From: Microbacterium sp. zg-Y818
GTDB lineage: Bacteria; Actinomycetota; Actinomycetes; Actinomycetales; Microbacteriaceae
Direction: 5' to 3'
NCBI RefSeq assembly: GCF_030246905.1
Contig: NZ_CP126741.1
Location: forward strand, 2,356,001-2,420,000
Length of the DNA: 64,000 nucleotides
The position numbers were made by a program, and so were the translations under genes. Positions 1 to 9,785 of this stretch are shown piece after piece (position 1 is the first letter of the stretch; every line of letters starts with the position of its first letter). A model generated the notes under the pieces. It did no database searches. It saw only the letters and a program-made list of their open reading frames with translations, and was not told the DNA's origin.

Positions 1-1012
1 CCTGGCGCGCCGAGAGCGCGCGCAGCGCGGTGGCGGCGTCGCTCTTGGGAAGGGTGAAGGAGATGTCGGTGCGGCCGGTCGTGGCCGCAGAGACGTTCTG
101 CACGATCATGTCGACGTTGGCGCCGGACTGCGCGATGACGGTGAAGATCTCCGCCGCCTTGCCTGGCACATCGGGGACGCCCGTGACGGTGACCTTGGCC
201 TGACCCAGGTCGGTCGCGACTCCCGCGACGATCGGCTCTTCCATCTCTGCTCCTTCTTCGCTGTCGGGCGCGCTCATGCCGGGGGCCAGCACGTACGTGC
301 CGACTCCCGACGAGAACGTCGACCGGGCGTGGATCATGACACCGTGACGGCGGGCGTATTCGACCGCGCGGATGTAGAGCACCTTGGCGCCGTTGGCGGC
401 CATCTCGAGCATCTCTTCGCTGCTGACGACGGCGAGCTTGCGGGCCTTGGGGACGACGCGGGGGTCAGCGGTGAAGACGCCGTCGACGTCGCTGTAGATC
501 TCGCACACGTCGGCGTCGAGGGCGGCGGCCAGGGCGACGGCGGTGGTGTCCGAGCCGCCGCGACCGAGGGTGGTGATGTCGCGGGTGTCGCGGTTGAAGC
601 CCTGGAACCCGGCGACGATGACGATGGCGCCCTCGTCGAGCGCCTCGCGCAGACGCACCGGGGTGACATCGACGATGCGCGCCGCGCCGTGGGTGGCGTC
701 GGTGATCATGCCGGCCTGGCTGCCCGTGAAGGAGCGCGCCTCGAATCCCATGGAGTGGATCGCCATCGCCAGCAGCGCCATCGAGATGCGCTCACCGCTG
801 GAAAGCAGCATGTCGAGTTCGCGCGGCGCGGGGATGGGGGCGACTTCGTGGGCGAGGTCGAGGAGCTCGTCGGTGGTGTCACCCATCGCACTGACCGCCA
901 CGACGACTTCGTGTCCGGCACGGCGGGCGTCGACGATGCGCTTGGCGACGCGCTTGATGCTCTCAGCGTCGGCGACCGACGAGCCGCCGTACTTCTGCAC
1001 GATCAACGCCAT
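1..1012 (-). CDS. lysC: Aspartate kinase, C-terminus cut by the window edge
   Basis: Catalyses ATP-dependent phosphorylation of L-aspartate, the first step of the pathway to lysine/diaminopimelate, threonine and methionine. The ATG at 1012 follows a GGGAG Shine-Dalgarno; 337 codons are visible. The N-terminus has the family motif KYGGSS (residues 7-12), followed by the kinase core ([32 protein letters not shown]). The last ~75 visible residues ([17 protein letters not shown] and onward) are the first ACT-type regulatory domain, where feedback by lysine/threonine normally acts. The gene is divergent from a threonine/serine exporter, which fits aspartate-family amino acid metabolism. The rest of the ACT region lies outside the window. 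Confidence 0.95.
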   Translation of the reverse strand, partial: MALIVQKYGGSSVADAESIKRVAKRIVDARRAGHEVVVAVSAMGDTTDELLDLAHEVAPIPAPRELDMLLSSGERISMALLAMAIHSMGFEARSFTGSQAGMITDATHGAARIVDVTPVRLREALDEGAIVIVAGFQGFNRDTRDITTLGRGGSDTTAVALAAALDADVCEIYSDVDGVFTADPRVVPKARKLAVVSSEEMLEMAANGAKVLYIRAVEYARRHGVMIHARSTFSSGVGTYVLAPGMSAPDSEEGAEMEEPIVAGVATDLGQAKVTVTGVPDVPGKAAEIFTVIAQSGANVDMIVQNVSAATTGRTDISFTLPKSDAATALRALSARQ

Positions 1013-1154
1013 AGGTACTCCCAGGATCGTGGGCGGATGCCGCACCCAACCGCCCATTCTACAAAGCGCGGCATTGCGCCTCTGCCATGTGACGAGGCCA
1101 CCTCCTGCGGTGGGTACGATCGAAGGGCAGCACAGGCACGAAGGCAGGCGGACG

Positions 1155-2552
1155 ATGCAGCAACGGCGTCAGCGCCTGGCCAGGTCTCTGGGCACCCTCA
1201 TGCGCGGGACCGAGTCCTCCCCCGCTCTGACCGAGGCGCTCCCGATCATCGATGACGCGATCGCTGCGCGCATGCTCGACCTCGCGGTGCGCATCGGCGA
1301 GACCATGCTCGTCGCCGGTGCCGGCGCGAGCGAGGTGGCACTGACGATCGTGCGGGTCTCCGGCGCCTACGGTCTCAAGCCGGTGCACGTGGACATCACG
1401 TACAACTCCATCACCGTCGCCCACCACCGCAGCGACGCCGCGCGCCCCATCACGCTGCTGCGGGTCGTGCGGGGACCCGCGCCCGATCACGAGAGGCTGC
1501 AGCGTCTGCAGGGGCTCGTCGCCGACATCTGCGCGGGAATGACGCTGGATGCCGCTGCGACGGAGTTCCGCGCCATCCGGCGCGCTCCGTTCCGGTATCG
1601 GCCTGCCATCGTGATCGCAGCTCAGGCCCTCCTCGCCGTGGGCGTGGCGGTGATGTTCGGCGGCAACTGGCTGGTGATCGCACTCGCCTTCATCGCCGCC
1701 GCTCTGGCCGCGTTCACCCAGTTCGGCCTGGCCAAGGCGCAGGTGCCGTTCTTCTTCAGCCAGATCGCCGGCGCATTCGTGCTGACGATGGTCGCCGCTC
1801 TCAGCCCGCTCCTGGCAGCGACGGGGTGGGAGGAGGCGGAATCGATCCGCCCCTCGGTGATCGTCGCGTCCGGCATCGTGCTGATGCTCGCCGGGCTCAC
1901 CGTCGTCGGGGCGGCGCAGGATGCCATCGACGGCTTCGCCCTCACGGCGACGGGGCGCATCCTCGAACTGACGACGCAGACGCTGGGCGTGGTGCTCGGC
2001 ATCCTCGCCGGGCTCGAGACGGCGCGGGTGGTCGGGCTGGGCATGGAGCCCCCGAGCGATGCGGTGCCCCTCGGCCCCGTCCCCCTGCAGTTCCTCGGCG
2101 CGGCGCTCATCGCCGTCGCCGTGGCGGTGTTCAACGGGGCCGGCGCCCGCATCATCGTCATCAGCACGCTGCTGAGCACGGTGGCCTGGTTCGGCTTTCT
2201 CGCGGCCTCGGCCGTCGGCTTCGATGCGGCGGCGGCCAGCGGCGTCGGCGCGTTCGGCGGGAGCCTCTTGGGCGTCGTCGTGGCCTACCGGCTGCACGTG
2301 CCCTCGGTGGCGATCACGACCGCAGCGATCCTGCCCCTCGTGCCCGGTGCGGCGGTGTTCCGCGGGCTGCTGTCGGTCGTGGAGTCGGGGTCCGACCCCG
2401 CGGTACTCCTTACCGGCTTCGGCACGCTCGCCGCGGCCGCAACAGTCGGCATCAGCCTCGCCGTCGGCGCGTCACTGGGCATCTACCTCGGGCAGCCGCT
2501 GCGCGCGTCGCTGACCGGCGTCGCCCGTGCGCGGGCGCGACTGCGCCGCTGA
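1155..2552 (+). CDS. thrE: Threonine/serine exporter, ThrE family
   Basis: 465-residue integral membrane protein of the ThrE family, which exports threonine and serine by proton antiport in Corynebacterium. The soluble N-terminal part (about residues 25-165) contains [24 protein letters not shown] and [10 protein letters not shown], typical of the ThrE N-terminal domain. About ten hydrophobic segments follow from residue 140, ending with an Arg-rich tail. A longer open frame exists upstream, but the ATG at 1155 is preceded by GAAGGCAGG-like purines and by a TACGAT -10 box at 1115-1120, so I place the start there. It stands divergently from aspartate kinase. Substrate is inferred from the family. 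Confidence 0.85.
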   Translation: MQQRRQRLARSLGTLMRGTESSPALTEALPIIDDAIAARMLDLAVRIGETMLVAGAGASEVALTIVRVSGAYGLKPVHVDITYNSITVAHHRSDAARPITLLRVVRGPAPDHERLQRLQGLVADICAGMTLDAAATEFRAIRRAPFRYRPAIVIAAQALLAVGVAVMFGGNWLVIALAFIAAALAAFTQFGLAKAQVPFFFSQIAGAFVLTMVAALSPLLAATGWEEAESIRPSVIVASGIVLMLAGLTVVGAAQDAIDGFALTATGRILELTTQTLGVVLGILAGLETARVVGLGMEPPSDAVPLGPVPLQFLGAALIAVAVAVFNGAGARIIVISTLLSTVAWFGFLAASAVGFDAAAASGVGAFGGSLLGVVVAYRLHVPSVAITTAAILPLVPGAAVFRGLLSVVESGSDPAVLLTGFGTLAAAATVGISLAVGASLGIYLGQPLRASLTGVARARARLRR

Positions 2553-2589
2553 CCTCGCGTTTCAGCAACCGCGGCGCGAGCGGGCGCGC

Positions 2590-3183
2590 TCAGACCGAAC
2601 GGCGCCCCTCGAACGCCCGGCCGAGGGTGACCTCGTCGGCGTACTCCAGGTCGCCGCCGACCGGAAGACCCGATGCCAGCCGGGTCACGCTGATCTCCAG
2701 CGAACGCAGCAGCCGGCTCAGGTAGGTGGCCGTCGCCTCACCCTCGAGGTTGGGGTTCGTGGCGAGGATCACTTCCTGCACGGTGCCGTCGGCCAGGCGC
2801 TGCATGAGCTGCGTGATGCGCAGGTCGTCGGGGCCGACGCCGGCGATGGGGCTGATCGCCCCGCCGAGCACGTGGTACAGCCCCCGGAACTCGCGGGTGC
2901 GCTCGATGGCCGAGACGTCCTTGGCATCTTCGACGACGCAGATGAAGGCCGGGTCGCGCCGCGGGTCGCGGCAGATGCCGCAGCGGTCCTGCTCCGAGAC
3001 GTTGCCGCAGATCTCGCAGAAGCGCACCTTGTCGCGGATGTCGGTCAGCAGCACGGCGAGGCGGGCGACGTCGAAGTTCGGGGTCTGCAGGATGTGGAAC
3101 GTGATGCGCTGCGCCGACTTGGGGCCGATGCCCGGAAGGCGCCCGAACTCGTCGATCAGATCCTGGACGATGCCGTCGTACAT
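2590..3183 (-). CDS. recR: Recombination mediator protein RecR
   Basis: RecR, 197 residues (family about 200), acts with RecF/RecO in loading RecA at gaps. In order: N-terminal helix-hairpin-helix ([11 protein letters not shown], residues 16-26), C4 zinc finger (Cys56, Cys59, Cys68, Cys71), then a Toprim domain beginning at about residue 79 ([13 protein letters not shown]) and the C-terminal Walker-like region. It starts three bases after the dnaX stop codon, so the two are co-transcribed, the standard dnaX-recR order; the usual YbaB/EbfC gene is not between them. Confidence 0.96.
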   Translation of the reverse strand: MYDGIVQDLIDEFGRLPGIGPKSAQRITFHILQTPNFDVARLAVLLTDIRDKVRFCEICGNVSEQDRCGICRDPRRDPAFICVVEDAKDVSAIERTREFRGLYHVLGGAISPIAGVGPDDLRITQLMQRLADGTVQEVILATNPNLEGEATATYLSRLLRSLEISVTRLASGLPVGGDLEYADEVTLGRAFEGRRSV

Positions 3184-3186
3184 GGC

Positions 3187-5460
3187 TTAGTTGAACCTCG
3201 TCGGCGGGGTGTAGGGCTCTTCGCGCACGAAGGTGGCGCCGAGCATCTGGCGGACGACGGGCTCGCCGTAGCGCTCCACTCCCCCGCGCGTTGCGATGGG
3301 CCGGCTCGTGACCACGACCGGCGGCACACGCACGTCGACGGGGACGTCCGGCACCTCGTCGGCCTCGCTCTCGTCGGTCTGCGCCGAGGGCGCGACGGCG
3401 TCCGCCGGCAGTACGTCTCCCTCGCGCGCCGGAGCGAGCGTCGCCACACGCATGCGCGCACCGGCGACGTCTTCGGGCTCGTCGTCGACGGCCAGCTGTG
3501 CCGGCGGCGCAGCCATCGTGGGGTCGTCGGACGGGATCGGCGCGACCGCCCACTGGGTGACGGGGGCTGCCGCGGCGGGCGATGAGCCTGCCGGTGCCGG
3601 TGTACGCACGCCGGGGCCCGATGGCTGACCGCCGCCTGCGGGCGCACCGCCGGGCGCCGGACCCGTCGGCGGTGGGGTCACGGGCGCAGGCCCGGCCGGG
3701 GCCGCACCGGCGGGCGGCGGCGTGGGGTCGGTGTCGTGGCGGGCGATGTACTTCACGCGGATGCCGAGCACCTGCTGGATCACGCCGCGGAGGTCTTCGC
3801 TCGGGCCTTGCCCGGCCTGCAGCTTCTTGAACGCGGCGACGTCTGCCTGGCTCTGGAAAACCAGCGTCAGCACGTCGTCGTCGAACGCGGCCACGCGGGC
3901 GACCGTCGCGAGGAGCCACGAGGTGCGGCTGACGCCTTCGAGCCGCTTGAGGATCTCAGGCCAGGCGTCGCGCACATGGGCGAAGGTGATGGGGCCGTCC
4001 GGCACGATCGGCTCCGCCGCAGGCTCCGGCGCGGCCGGTGCCGAGGCGGCCGGAGCGGATGCCATCGCCCCCTGTCCCGCGTCCGCGGGGTCGGTGCCAG
4101 GAGCAGCCGTGTCGCTGGGAGCGCTCGGGCGCGCGTCGGTCGTGGCCGCGGGAGCCGGCGCGGAAACGGCGGCGCCGGGCTGGGCGGCGGGCGCGGCGAC
4201 GGGCGCGGGTGCGGGCGCGGCGACGGGCGCGGGTGCCGGAGCGGCATCCCTCGTCGCAGACGGAACGATCGGGGTCGCCGCGGACGGCATCGCGGCCGGC
4301 GCTGCGGGTGCGGCACCGGCCTGCACAGCCGGCTGCGTCGCGGGCGAGGTCTGCGCGAGCACGCGCGCCACCATGAGTTCCAGCTGCAGGCGCGGGGAGG
4401 TCGCGCCGGTCATGTCGTCGAGGGCCGTCACGACCAGGTCGGCCGTGCGCGAGAGGCGCTCGGTGCCGAAGACCACCGCTTGGCGGCCCATGCGCTCGAG
4501 TTCGTCCTCTGGAACGCCCCGGAGCACCGCCGCGGCACCGTCGCCGGTGGCGGCGACGATGATGAGGTCACGCAGCCGTTCGAGCAGGTCGTCGACGAAG
4601 CGGCGCGGGTCCTGACCGGTCTGCACGACCCGGTCGACCGCGGCGAAGGCGCCCGCGGCATCCCCCGAGCCGAAGGCCTCGACGACCTCGTCGAGCAGCT
4701 CGGCGTGGGTGTAGCCGAGGAGCGAAACCGCGCGCTCGTACTTCACGCGCACCGCGCCACCCTCTGCGACGTCGGAGCCGGCGATCAGCTGGTCGAGCAG
4801 CGACAGCGTGTCGCGCGGCGATCCGCCGCCGGCGCGGACCACGAGCGGCAGCACACCGGTCTCGACCTCGACGCCCTCTTGCGTGCACAGCTCCTGCACG
4901 TACTCGAGCATCGCCGCCGGCGGCACGAGCCGGAACGGATAGTGGTGCGTGCGCGAGCGGATGGTGCCGATGACCTTCTCGGGCTCGGTGGTGGCGAAGA
5001 TGAACTTGACGTGGTCGGGCGGCTCTTCGACGAGCTTCAGCAGGGCGTTGAAGCCCTGCGAGCTGACCATGTGCGCCTCGTCGAGGATGAAGATCTTGAA
5101 CCGGTCGCGGGCAGGAGCGAAGATCGCCCGCTCGCGCAGGTCGCGGGCGTCGTCGACGCCGTTGTGGGATGCCGCGTCGATCTCGACCACGTCGAGCGAT
5201 CCGCCGCCGTTGCGCCCCAATTCGACGCAGCTGGGGCAGGTGCCGCAGGGGGTGTCGGTGGGACCCTGGGCGCAGTTCAGGCAGCGGGCCAGGATGCGCG
5301 CAGAGGTCGTCTTGCCGCACCCGCGCGGACCGGAGAACAGATAGGCGTGCCCTACACGGTCACCGCGCAGCGCCGTCATGAGCGGGTCGGTGACTTGGGA
5401 CTGGCCGATCATCTCGCCGAACGCCTCGGGACGGTAGCGGCGGTAGAGAGCGGTGGTCAC
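3187..5460 (-). CDS. dnaX: DNA polymerase III subunit gamma/tau
   Basis: Clamp-loader ATPase of the replicative polymerase, 757 residues. Residues 1-370 form the AAA+ module: Walker A GPRGCGKT (44-51), zinc module (Cys63, Cys72, Cys75, Cys78), Walker B DEAH (127-130), sensor-1 FATTEP. A long Ala/Pro-rich linker with imperfect APAPAPVA repeats follows (about 375-490), then the tau-like C-terminal domain and another Pro/Gly-rich linker. The start is GTG at 5460: a TAGGCT -10 box (5467-5472) lies exactly six bases upstream, so the mRNA should be leaderless. The SRP RNA gene, often next to dnaX in other bacteria, is instead about 8 kb away. Confidence 0.95.
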   Translation of the reverse strand: MTTALYRRYRPEAFGEMIGQSQVTDPLMTALRGDRVGHAYLFSGPRGCGKTTSARILARCLNCAQGPTDTPCGTCPSCVELGRNGGGSLDVVEIDAASHNGVDDARDLRERAIFAPARDRFKIFILDEAHMVSSQGFNALLKLVEEPPDHVKFIFATTEPEKVIGTIRSRTHHYPFRLVPPAAMLEYVQELCTQEGVEVETGVLPLVVRAGGGSPRDTLSLLDQLIAGSDVAEGGAVRVKYERAVSLLGYTHAELLDEVVEAFGSGDAAGAFAAVDRVVQTGQDPRRFVDDLLERLRDLIIVAATGDGAAAVLRGVPEDELERMGRQAVVFGTERLSRTADLVVTALDDMTGATSPRLQLELMVARVLAQTSPATQPAVQAGAAPAAPAAMPSAATPIVPSATRDAAPAPAPVAAPAPAPVAAPAAQPGAAVSAPAPAATTDARPSAPSDTAAPGTDPADAGQGAMASAPAASAPAAPEPAAEPIVPDGPITFAHVRDAWPEILKRLEGVSRTSWLLATVARVAAFDDDVLTLVFQSQADVAAFKKLQAGQGPSEDLRGVIQQVLGIRVKYIARHDTDPTPPPAGAAPAGPAPVTPPPTGPAPGGAPAGGGQPSGPGVRTPAPAGSSPAAAAPVTQWAVAPIPSDDPTMAAPPAQLAVDDEPEDVAGARMRVATLAPAREGDVLPADAVAPSAQTDESEADEVPDVPVDVRVPPVVVTSRPIATRGGVERYGEPVVRQMLGATFVREEPYTPPTRFN

Positions 5461-5569
5461 ACCACTAGCCTACGGCGTGCCTGAGACATCCCGTCGGGCG
5501 GGTTCGCAGGCGCGGCTCCGCGGGAGACCAGGCCTGTCGCGTGTCGGCACTGTGCGGGAGACTGCCCGT

Positions 5570-6355
5570 ATGGCCACCAGCCCGGCAGCCGCCACCCTGC
5601 GGCGCATCGCGACCGTGGTCGTCGCGGCGGCGGTGGCGGCATCCGTGCTCGGCGGATGCGGCCCGCGCATGGGCGATCCCCTCACCCCGCCCCCGCCCCC
5701 GTCGTCGACGGCCACACCGGCGCCGAGTTCGAGCCCCTCCCCGAGCCCGTCCGGCTCCCCCACTCCCACCGGCCCAGCGCCGGCGCCCGACGCGACCATC
5801 CCCGAGCGCCCCGAAGACGCCGACGCAACCGAGCGCGGCCCGAGCGACGGACCCGGCGACGGCGACGGCGAGCCACCAGCCGGGGCCGCGCCCAGCCAGG
5901 CGTGCCCCGACGACCTGACCGCGTGGATCGTCGACGAGTCGGCGCTCGTAGCCGACGCCCACATCGCCACGCCGGCGCCCAGCGATCCCTCCGTCGACTT
6001 CGGCGGGCTCAGCGCACCGGGCTGCGCGTTCGCCGGCACGACCCGCACGTTCACCGACGTCCAAGAGGTGCAGGCCACTTCCGACGTGCGGGTGTGGGTG
6101 TTCACCGATGCCGCGACGGCGGCCGGGCACGCCGACGCTGCCCTCGCCCTTCTGACGGCGGCCGGCTACACCGTCTTGGACCGTCGCGGTGGCAGCGACC
6201 CCCTCACGCATCTGCTGCGCGGGGTGGGTCCGGCGGTGCTCGATCAGGCGGTCGTGCAGACCTGGGGCGCGGACGCGACCGTGAGCCGGGTCGGTGCCGA
6301 GCCCGGGCAGGTGGTCGTCGCGGTCGGCGTCGTCACCTTCGCCGAACTCGACTGA
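5570..6355 (+). CDS. Putative lipoprotein of unknown function
   Basis: 261 residues. The N-terminus is a lipoprotein signal peptide with lipobox VLGG-Cys30, so the mature protein should be anchored to the outer face of the cytoplasmic membrane. Residues ~37-100 are a low-complexity Pro/Ser/Asp linker that probably crosses the wall. The C-terminal ~150 residues (from SQACPDDLTAWIVDE) form a small globular domain with two cysteines that may pair. I do not recognise a family. The start at ATG 5570 is supported by GAGACT (5558-5563) six bases upstream, a variant of the leaderless -10 arrangement seen elsewhere here. It is divergent from dnaX and ends nine bases before the convergent GH65 gene. 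Confidence 0.75.
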   Translation: MATSPAAATLRRIATVVVAAAVAASVLGGCGPRMGDPLTPPPPPSSTATPAPSSSPSPSPSGSPTPTGPAPAPDATIPERPEDADATERGPSDGPGDGDGEPPAGAAPSQACPDDLTAWIVDESALVADAHIATPAPSDPSVDFGGLSAPGCAFAGTTRTFTDVQEVQATSDVRVWVFTDAATAAGHADAALALLTAAGYTVLDRRGGSDPLTHLLRGVGPAVLDQAVVQTWGADATVSRVGAEPGQVVVAVGVVTFAELD

Positions 6356-6364
6356 CGTCCGCGC

Positions 6365-8923
6365 TCAGCTGTCGACGCCCACCTGTGCGTCCTCGCCCTG
6401 CAGCAGGTCTTCGTCCGAGATGACCGGGATCGAGCTCGTGAGGGTCGGGATCGACGCCGAGAGATACGTGCCGTCGTCGCGCCGCGCATCCTCGATCTCG
6501 CTGAGCGAGGGCCGACCGGGTCGCCGCGGCCCCTGGCCCCGCAGCGGCACGACGAGGGTCTCTTCGCCGGCGATGACGTAGCCGGTCCCGCGCACCGACA
6601 GCACGATGGGACCGCCCGGCCCCGACTCGAACGTGATCGAATCCGCGGTGACGGTGATGTCCAGCCGCGTCCCGTGCCACTGCAGCGAGTACGACAGCGA
6701 CGGCCAGTCGGCCGGCAGACGCGGGTCGAACGACAGGTCGCCGAAGTGGTCGCGCATACCGCCGAAGCCCGAGACGAGAGCCGTCCACACCCCGCCGGCG
6801 GACGCCACATGCACGCCGTCGGATGCGTTGTGGTGCAGGTCTCCGAGATCCACGTAGATCGACTCGTGGAAGTACTCCAGGGCGAGGTCCTGGTACCCCA
6901 CCTCCGCTGCGAGGATCGCCTGCACGACCGCCGACAGCGTCGAATCGCCCGTCGTGAGCGGGTCGTAGTAGTTGAAGTCGGCGAGCTTCTCCTCGTCGGT
7001 GAAGTGGTTGCCCTGCAGGAAGAGCGCCAGCACCACGTCGGCCTGCTTGAGCACCTGGTAGCGGTAGATCACCAGCGGGTGGAAGTGCAGCAGCAGCGGC
7101 CGCCGCTCCGGCGGGGTGTTCTCCAGGTCCCACACTTCCTTCTCGAGGAAGACGTGGTCCTGCGGGTGGATGCCGAGGGCCTCGCTGAACGGGATGTGCA
7201 TGGCATCCGCAGCACGGTCCCACGACTCCGCCTCGCCGGGCTCGATGCCGAGCCGGTCCATCGCGCGGCGGTACTCCTCCGGCGCGTCCTGTTCCATCTC
7301 CCGCACGGTTCGCGCGGCGAAGCGCAGGTTGAACCGCGCCATCACGTTGGTGAACAGGTTGTCGTTGACGACGGTGGTGTACTCGTCGGGACCGGTGACG
7401 CCGTGGATGTGGAACGAGTCGCCGTCTCCGTCATCGTCGTCGTCGTGGATGCCGTCGCTCGTGCGCCAGAATCCGAGCGTCGCCCACAGTCGCGCGGTCT
7501 CCACGGCGATGTCGATGCCCTCGGTGTAGAGGAAGTCCACGTCGCCGGTGGCACGCACGTACTTCGCCAGGGCGAAGCAGACGTCGGCGTTGATGTGGTA
7601 CTGCGCGGTGCCGGCGGCGTAGTAGGCCGAGGCCTCTTCGCCGTTGATCGTGCGCCACGGGTAGAGCGCGCCCGCCTCGTTGAGCTGAGCTGCGCGCTTG
7701 CGGGCGGCGGGCAGCATGAGGTACCGCATGCGCAGGGTGTTCCGGGCCCACAGCGGCGTCGTGTACGCCAGGAACGGCAGCACGTAGATCTCGGTGTCCC
7801 AGAAATAGTGGCCGCTGTACCCGGAGCCGGTCACGCCCTTGGCGGGAACGCCCCGGCCGTCGGCACGGGCCGCAGCCTGGGCCAGCTGGTACAGGCACCA
7901 GCGGGTCGCCTGCTGCAGGTCGTCGTGGCCGCCGATCCGCACGTCGGAGCGATCCCAGAATCCGTCGAGCCAGGCGCGCTGGCGCTCGAACAGCACGTCG
8001 ACGCCCCCGCTCTGTGCGCGGTCGAGTGTGCGACGGCAGCGGTCGACGAGCTCCCGCGCGGGTACGCCCCGCGACGTGTGGTACGCCACGACCTTGGTGA
8101 CGGTGATCGGCACGCCGGCCTTGGCCTGCACCCGGTACAGGTTCTTGGCGATGTCGGGCTCGATGAGCCCGCGCATGTCGTACTCGTTGTCGGTCTCGAT
8201 GAAGTGGTCGGCGACGACGGCCAGCGTCATGCCCGACTCGGCGACGCGGTACGACAGCGCGGCGCGCGACCCGTCCTGCCAATAGTCCTGCGGCTGCAGC
8301 ACGCGCTCGTGCATGCGCTCCGCCTTGCGCGGGTCGAACGTGGCGCGCGAGCGGCGGGATGCCACCGCGGTTCCGCCGTAGACGTCCTCGCCGTCCTGGC
8401 GGTTCACCAGCTGGCAGTTGATCGTCACGGGCGCGTCGGAGTTGAGCACCGTGACGGTGAGGCGCATGACCGAGAGGTGCTTCTCCTCGAACGACACCAT
8501 GCGCTCGAAGTCGATCTGCACCTCCTTGCCGCTGGGGGTCACCCACAGCAGGTGACGGCGCAGCACGCCGTCGCGCATGTCGAGCACCCGCTCGTAGTCC
8601 CGCACCTCGGCGATGTCCAGCGACAGCGGCTCGTCCTCGACGTAGACGCGCATGACCTTCGCGTCAGGGGCGTTGATGATCGTCTGCCCGACCTCGGCGA
8701 AGCCGTAGGCCTGCTCGGCGTGGCGGATCGGGAACGTCTCGTGGAAGCCGTTGATGAACGTGCCGTGCTCGTGCCCGTGCAGGCCCTCGGGCTGATTCCC
8801 CCGCATGCCGAGGTAGCCGTTGCCGAGCGCGAAGAGCGTCTCGGTCACGCCGACGTCCTCCAGCGTGAAGTTCTTCTCCACGAGCCGCCAAGGGTCGACG
8901 GGGAAGCGATCACGGTCGATCAT
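6365..8923 (-). CDS. Glycoside hydrolase family 65 disaccharide phosphorylase
   Basis: 852-residue GH65 enzyme, the family of inverting maltose, trehalose, kojibiose and nigerose phosphorylases, which release beta-glucose 1-phosphate. The (alpha/alpha)6 core has the signature FWDTEIYVLPF (about residues 374-384) and HGVTGPDEY, whose Glu (about residue 514) is the expected general acid. The start ATG 8923 has a clear GGAAGG eight bases upstream; an upstream in-frame TTG is not needed. It lies 48 bases downstream of a beta-phosphoglucomutase-like gene, the usual partner converting beta-G1P to G6P. An unusual Asp/Gly run (DDDDDGDGDS) precedes the catalytic motif. Which disaccharide is used cannot be told from sequence by eye; a trehalose or maltose enzyme is most likely. 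Confidence 0.9.
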   Translation of the reverse strand: MIDRDRFPVDPWRLVEKNFTLEDVGVTETLFALGNGYLGMRGNQPEGLHGHEHGTFINGFHETFPIRHAEQAYGFAEVGQTIINAPDAKVMRVYVEDEPLSLDIAEVRDYERVLDMRDGVLRRHLLWVTPSGKEVQIDFERMVSFEEKHLSVMRLTVTVLNSDAPVTINCQLVNRQDGEDVYGGTAVASRRSRATFDPRKAERMHERVLQPQDYWQDGSRAALSYRVAESGMTLAVVADHFIETDNEYDMRGLIEPDIAKNLYRVQAKAGVPITVTKVVAYHTSRGVPARELVDRCRRTLDRAQSGGVDVLFERQRAWLDGFWDRSDVRIGGHDDLQQATRWCLYQLAQAAARADGRGVPAKGVTGSGYSGHYFWDTEIYVLPFLAYTTPLWARNTLRMRYLMLPAARKRAAQLNEAGALYPWRTINGEEASAYYAAGTAQYHINADVCFALAKYVRATGDVDFLYTEGIDIAVETARLWATLGFWRTSDGIHDDDDDGDGDSFHIHGVTGPDEYTTVVNDNLFTNVMARFNLRFAARTVREMEQDAPEEYRRAMDRLGIEPGEAESWDRAADAMHIPFSEALGIHPQDHVFLEKEVWDLENTPPERRPLLLHFHPLVIYRYQVLKQADVVLALFLQGNHFTDEEKLADFNYYDPLTTGDSTLSAVVQAILAAEVGYQDLALEYFHESIYVDLGDLHHNASDGVHVASAGGVWTALVSGFGGMRDHFGDLSFDPRLPADWPSLSYSLQWHGTRLDITVTADSITFESGPGGPIVLSVRGTGYVIAGEETLVVPLRGQGPRRPGRPSLSEIEDARRDDGTYLSASIPTLTSSIPVISDEDLLQGEDAQVGVDS

Positions 8924-8971
8924 GCGGGGGCCTTCCAAGGGTGTTCGGGGGGGTGCCGGTCGGGTGGCTGG

Positions 8972-9703
8972 TCAGTCGAGGAATTCTTCGAGATCGTCGA
9001 CGACGAGGTCGGCGCCGGCATCGCGCAGCACCTGCGCGCCGACGCCGCGGTCGACGCCGACGACGAGGCCGAATCCGGCCGCGGCGGCTGACTGCACTCC
9101 GCTGTGCGCGTCTTCGACCGCGACGGAGCGGGCGGGATCGACCCCCAGCATGCGCGCGCCGGCGAGGAAGACGTCGGGGGCGGGCTTGCTCGGAAGGTGC
9201 TGGCGCTCGGCGACGACGCCGTCCATGATCACAGGGAACCGGTCGATGAGACCGGCGACGGTGAGCACTTCGCGGGCGTTCTTGGAGCTCGACACCACGC
9301 CGACGGGCGTGCCGGCCGCTTGCAGCTTCTCGAGCAGGCGCAGCGACCCGGGGTACGGCGCGATGCCTTCGCTGCGCAGCACCCGTTCGAAGACGAGGTT
9401 CTTGCGGTTGCCGATCCCGCAGACGGTGTCGAGGGCCGGATCGTCGCTCGGGTCGCCCCACGGCACCTCGACGTCGCGGCTGCGCAGCAGGCTCGCGACA
9501 CCGTCGTAGCGCTTCTTGCCGTCGAGGTGGAGGAAGTAGTCCTGCTCGGTGTACGGCGGCGTGATGCCCCACGCCGTGAACAGCTCGGTGAACATCGTCT
9601 GCCACGCGTGCATGTGCACTTCGGCGGTGGGGGTGAGCACGCCGTCGAGGTCGAAGAGCACGCCGTCGTAGGCCGTCAGGTCAGGCAGAGTTCGGGTGTT
9701 CAC
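8972..9703 (-). CDS. HAD-superfamily beta-phosphoglucomutase-like protein
   Basis: 243 residues. Interconverts beta-glucose 1-phosphate and glucose 6-phosphate if it is a true beta-phosphoglucomutase. HAD motifs: I, FDLDGVLTPTAEVH (nucleophile and acid/base Asp pair); II, SSSKNA; III, KPAPDVF; IV, VEDAHSG. The TAEVH tail after motif I resembles beta-PGM rather than a simple phosphatase. It is the first gene of a two-gene operon with GH65. The start is set at GTG 9703 because a TACGCT box (9710-9715) lies six bases upstream; a longer frame from GTG 9742 would place the promoter inside the gene. Confidence 0.85.
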   Translation of the reverse strand: MNTRTLPDLTAYDGVLFDLDGVLTPTAEVHMHAWQTMFTELFTAWGITPPYTEQDYFLHLDGKKRYDGVASLLRSRDVEVPWGDPSDDPALDTVCGIGNRKNLVFERVLRSEGIAPYPGSLRLLEKLQAAGTPVGVVSSSKNAREVLTVAGLIDRFPVIMDGVVAERQHLPSKPAPDVFLAGARMLGVDPARSVAVEDAHSGVQSAAAAGFGLVVGVDRGVGAQVLRDAGADLVVDDLEEFLD

Positions 9704-9715
9704 GTGGCCAGCGTA
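9704..9715 (-). promoter_or_regulatory. Leaderless -10 element of the HAD-GH65 operon
   Basis: TACGCT followed by exactly six bases and GTG. It fits the TANNNT-N6-start pattern of this window and decides the start codon of the HAD gene. Confidence 0.6.
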
Positions 9716-9785
9716 GTCGCGCAGACTGCGCCCGGTCACCACGGCACCGAGGGGGGTGGGGCATCCCGTCGCACTCGATCTGCCG

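Noticed and set aside
1059..2297. Long open frames antisense to thrE and many other genes
   Set aside because: They are produced by the high third-position GC; their translations are Arg/Pro/His/Gln-rich without recognisable domains, while the opposite strand encodes a clear family protein.
4160..4260. GGGCGCGGGTGC-type tandem repeat
   Set aside because: It encodes the Ala/Pro linker of DnaX and needs no other explanation.
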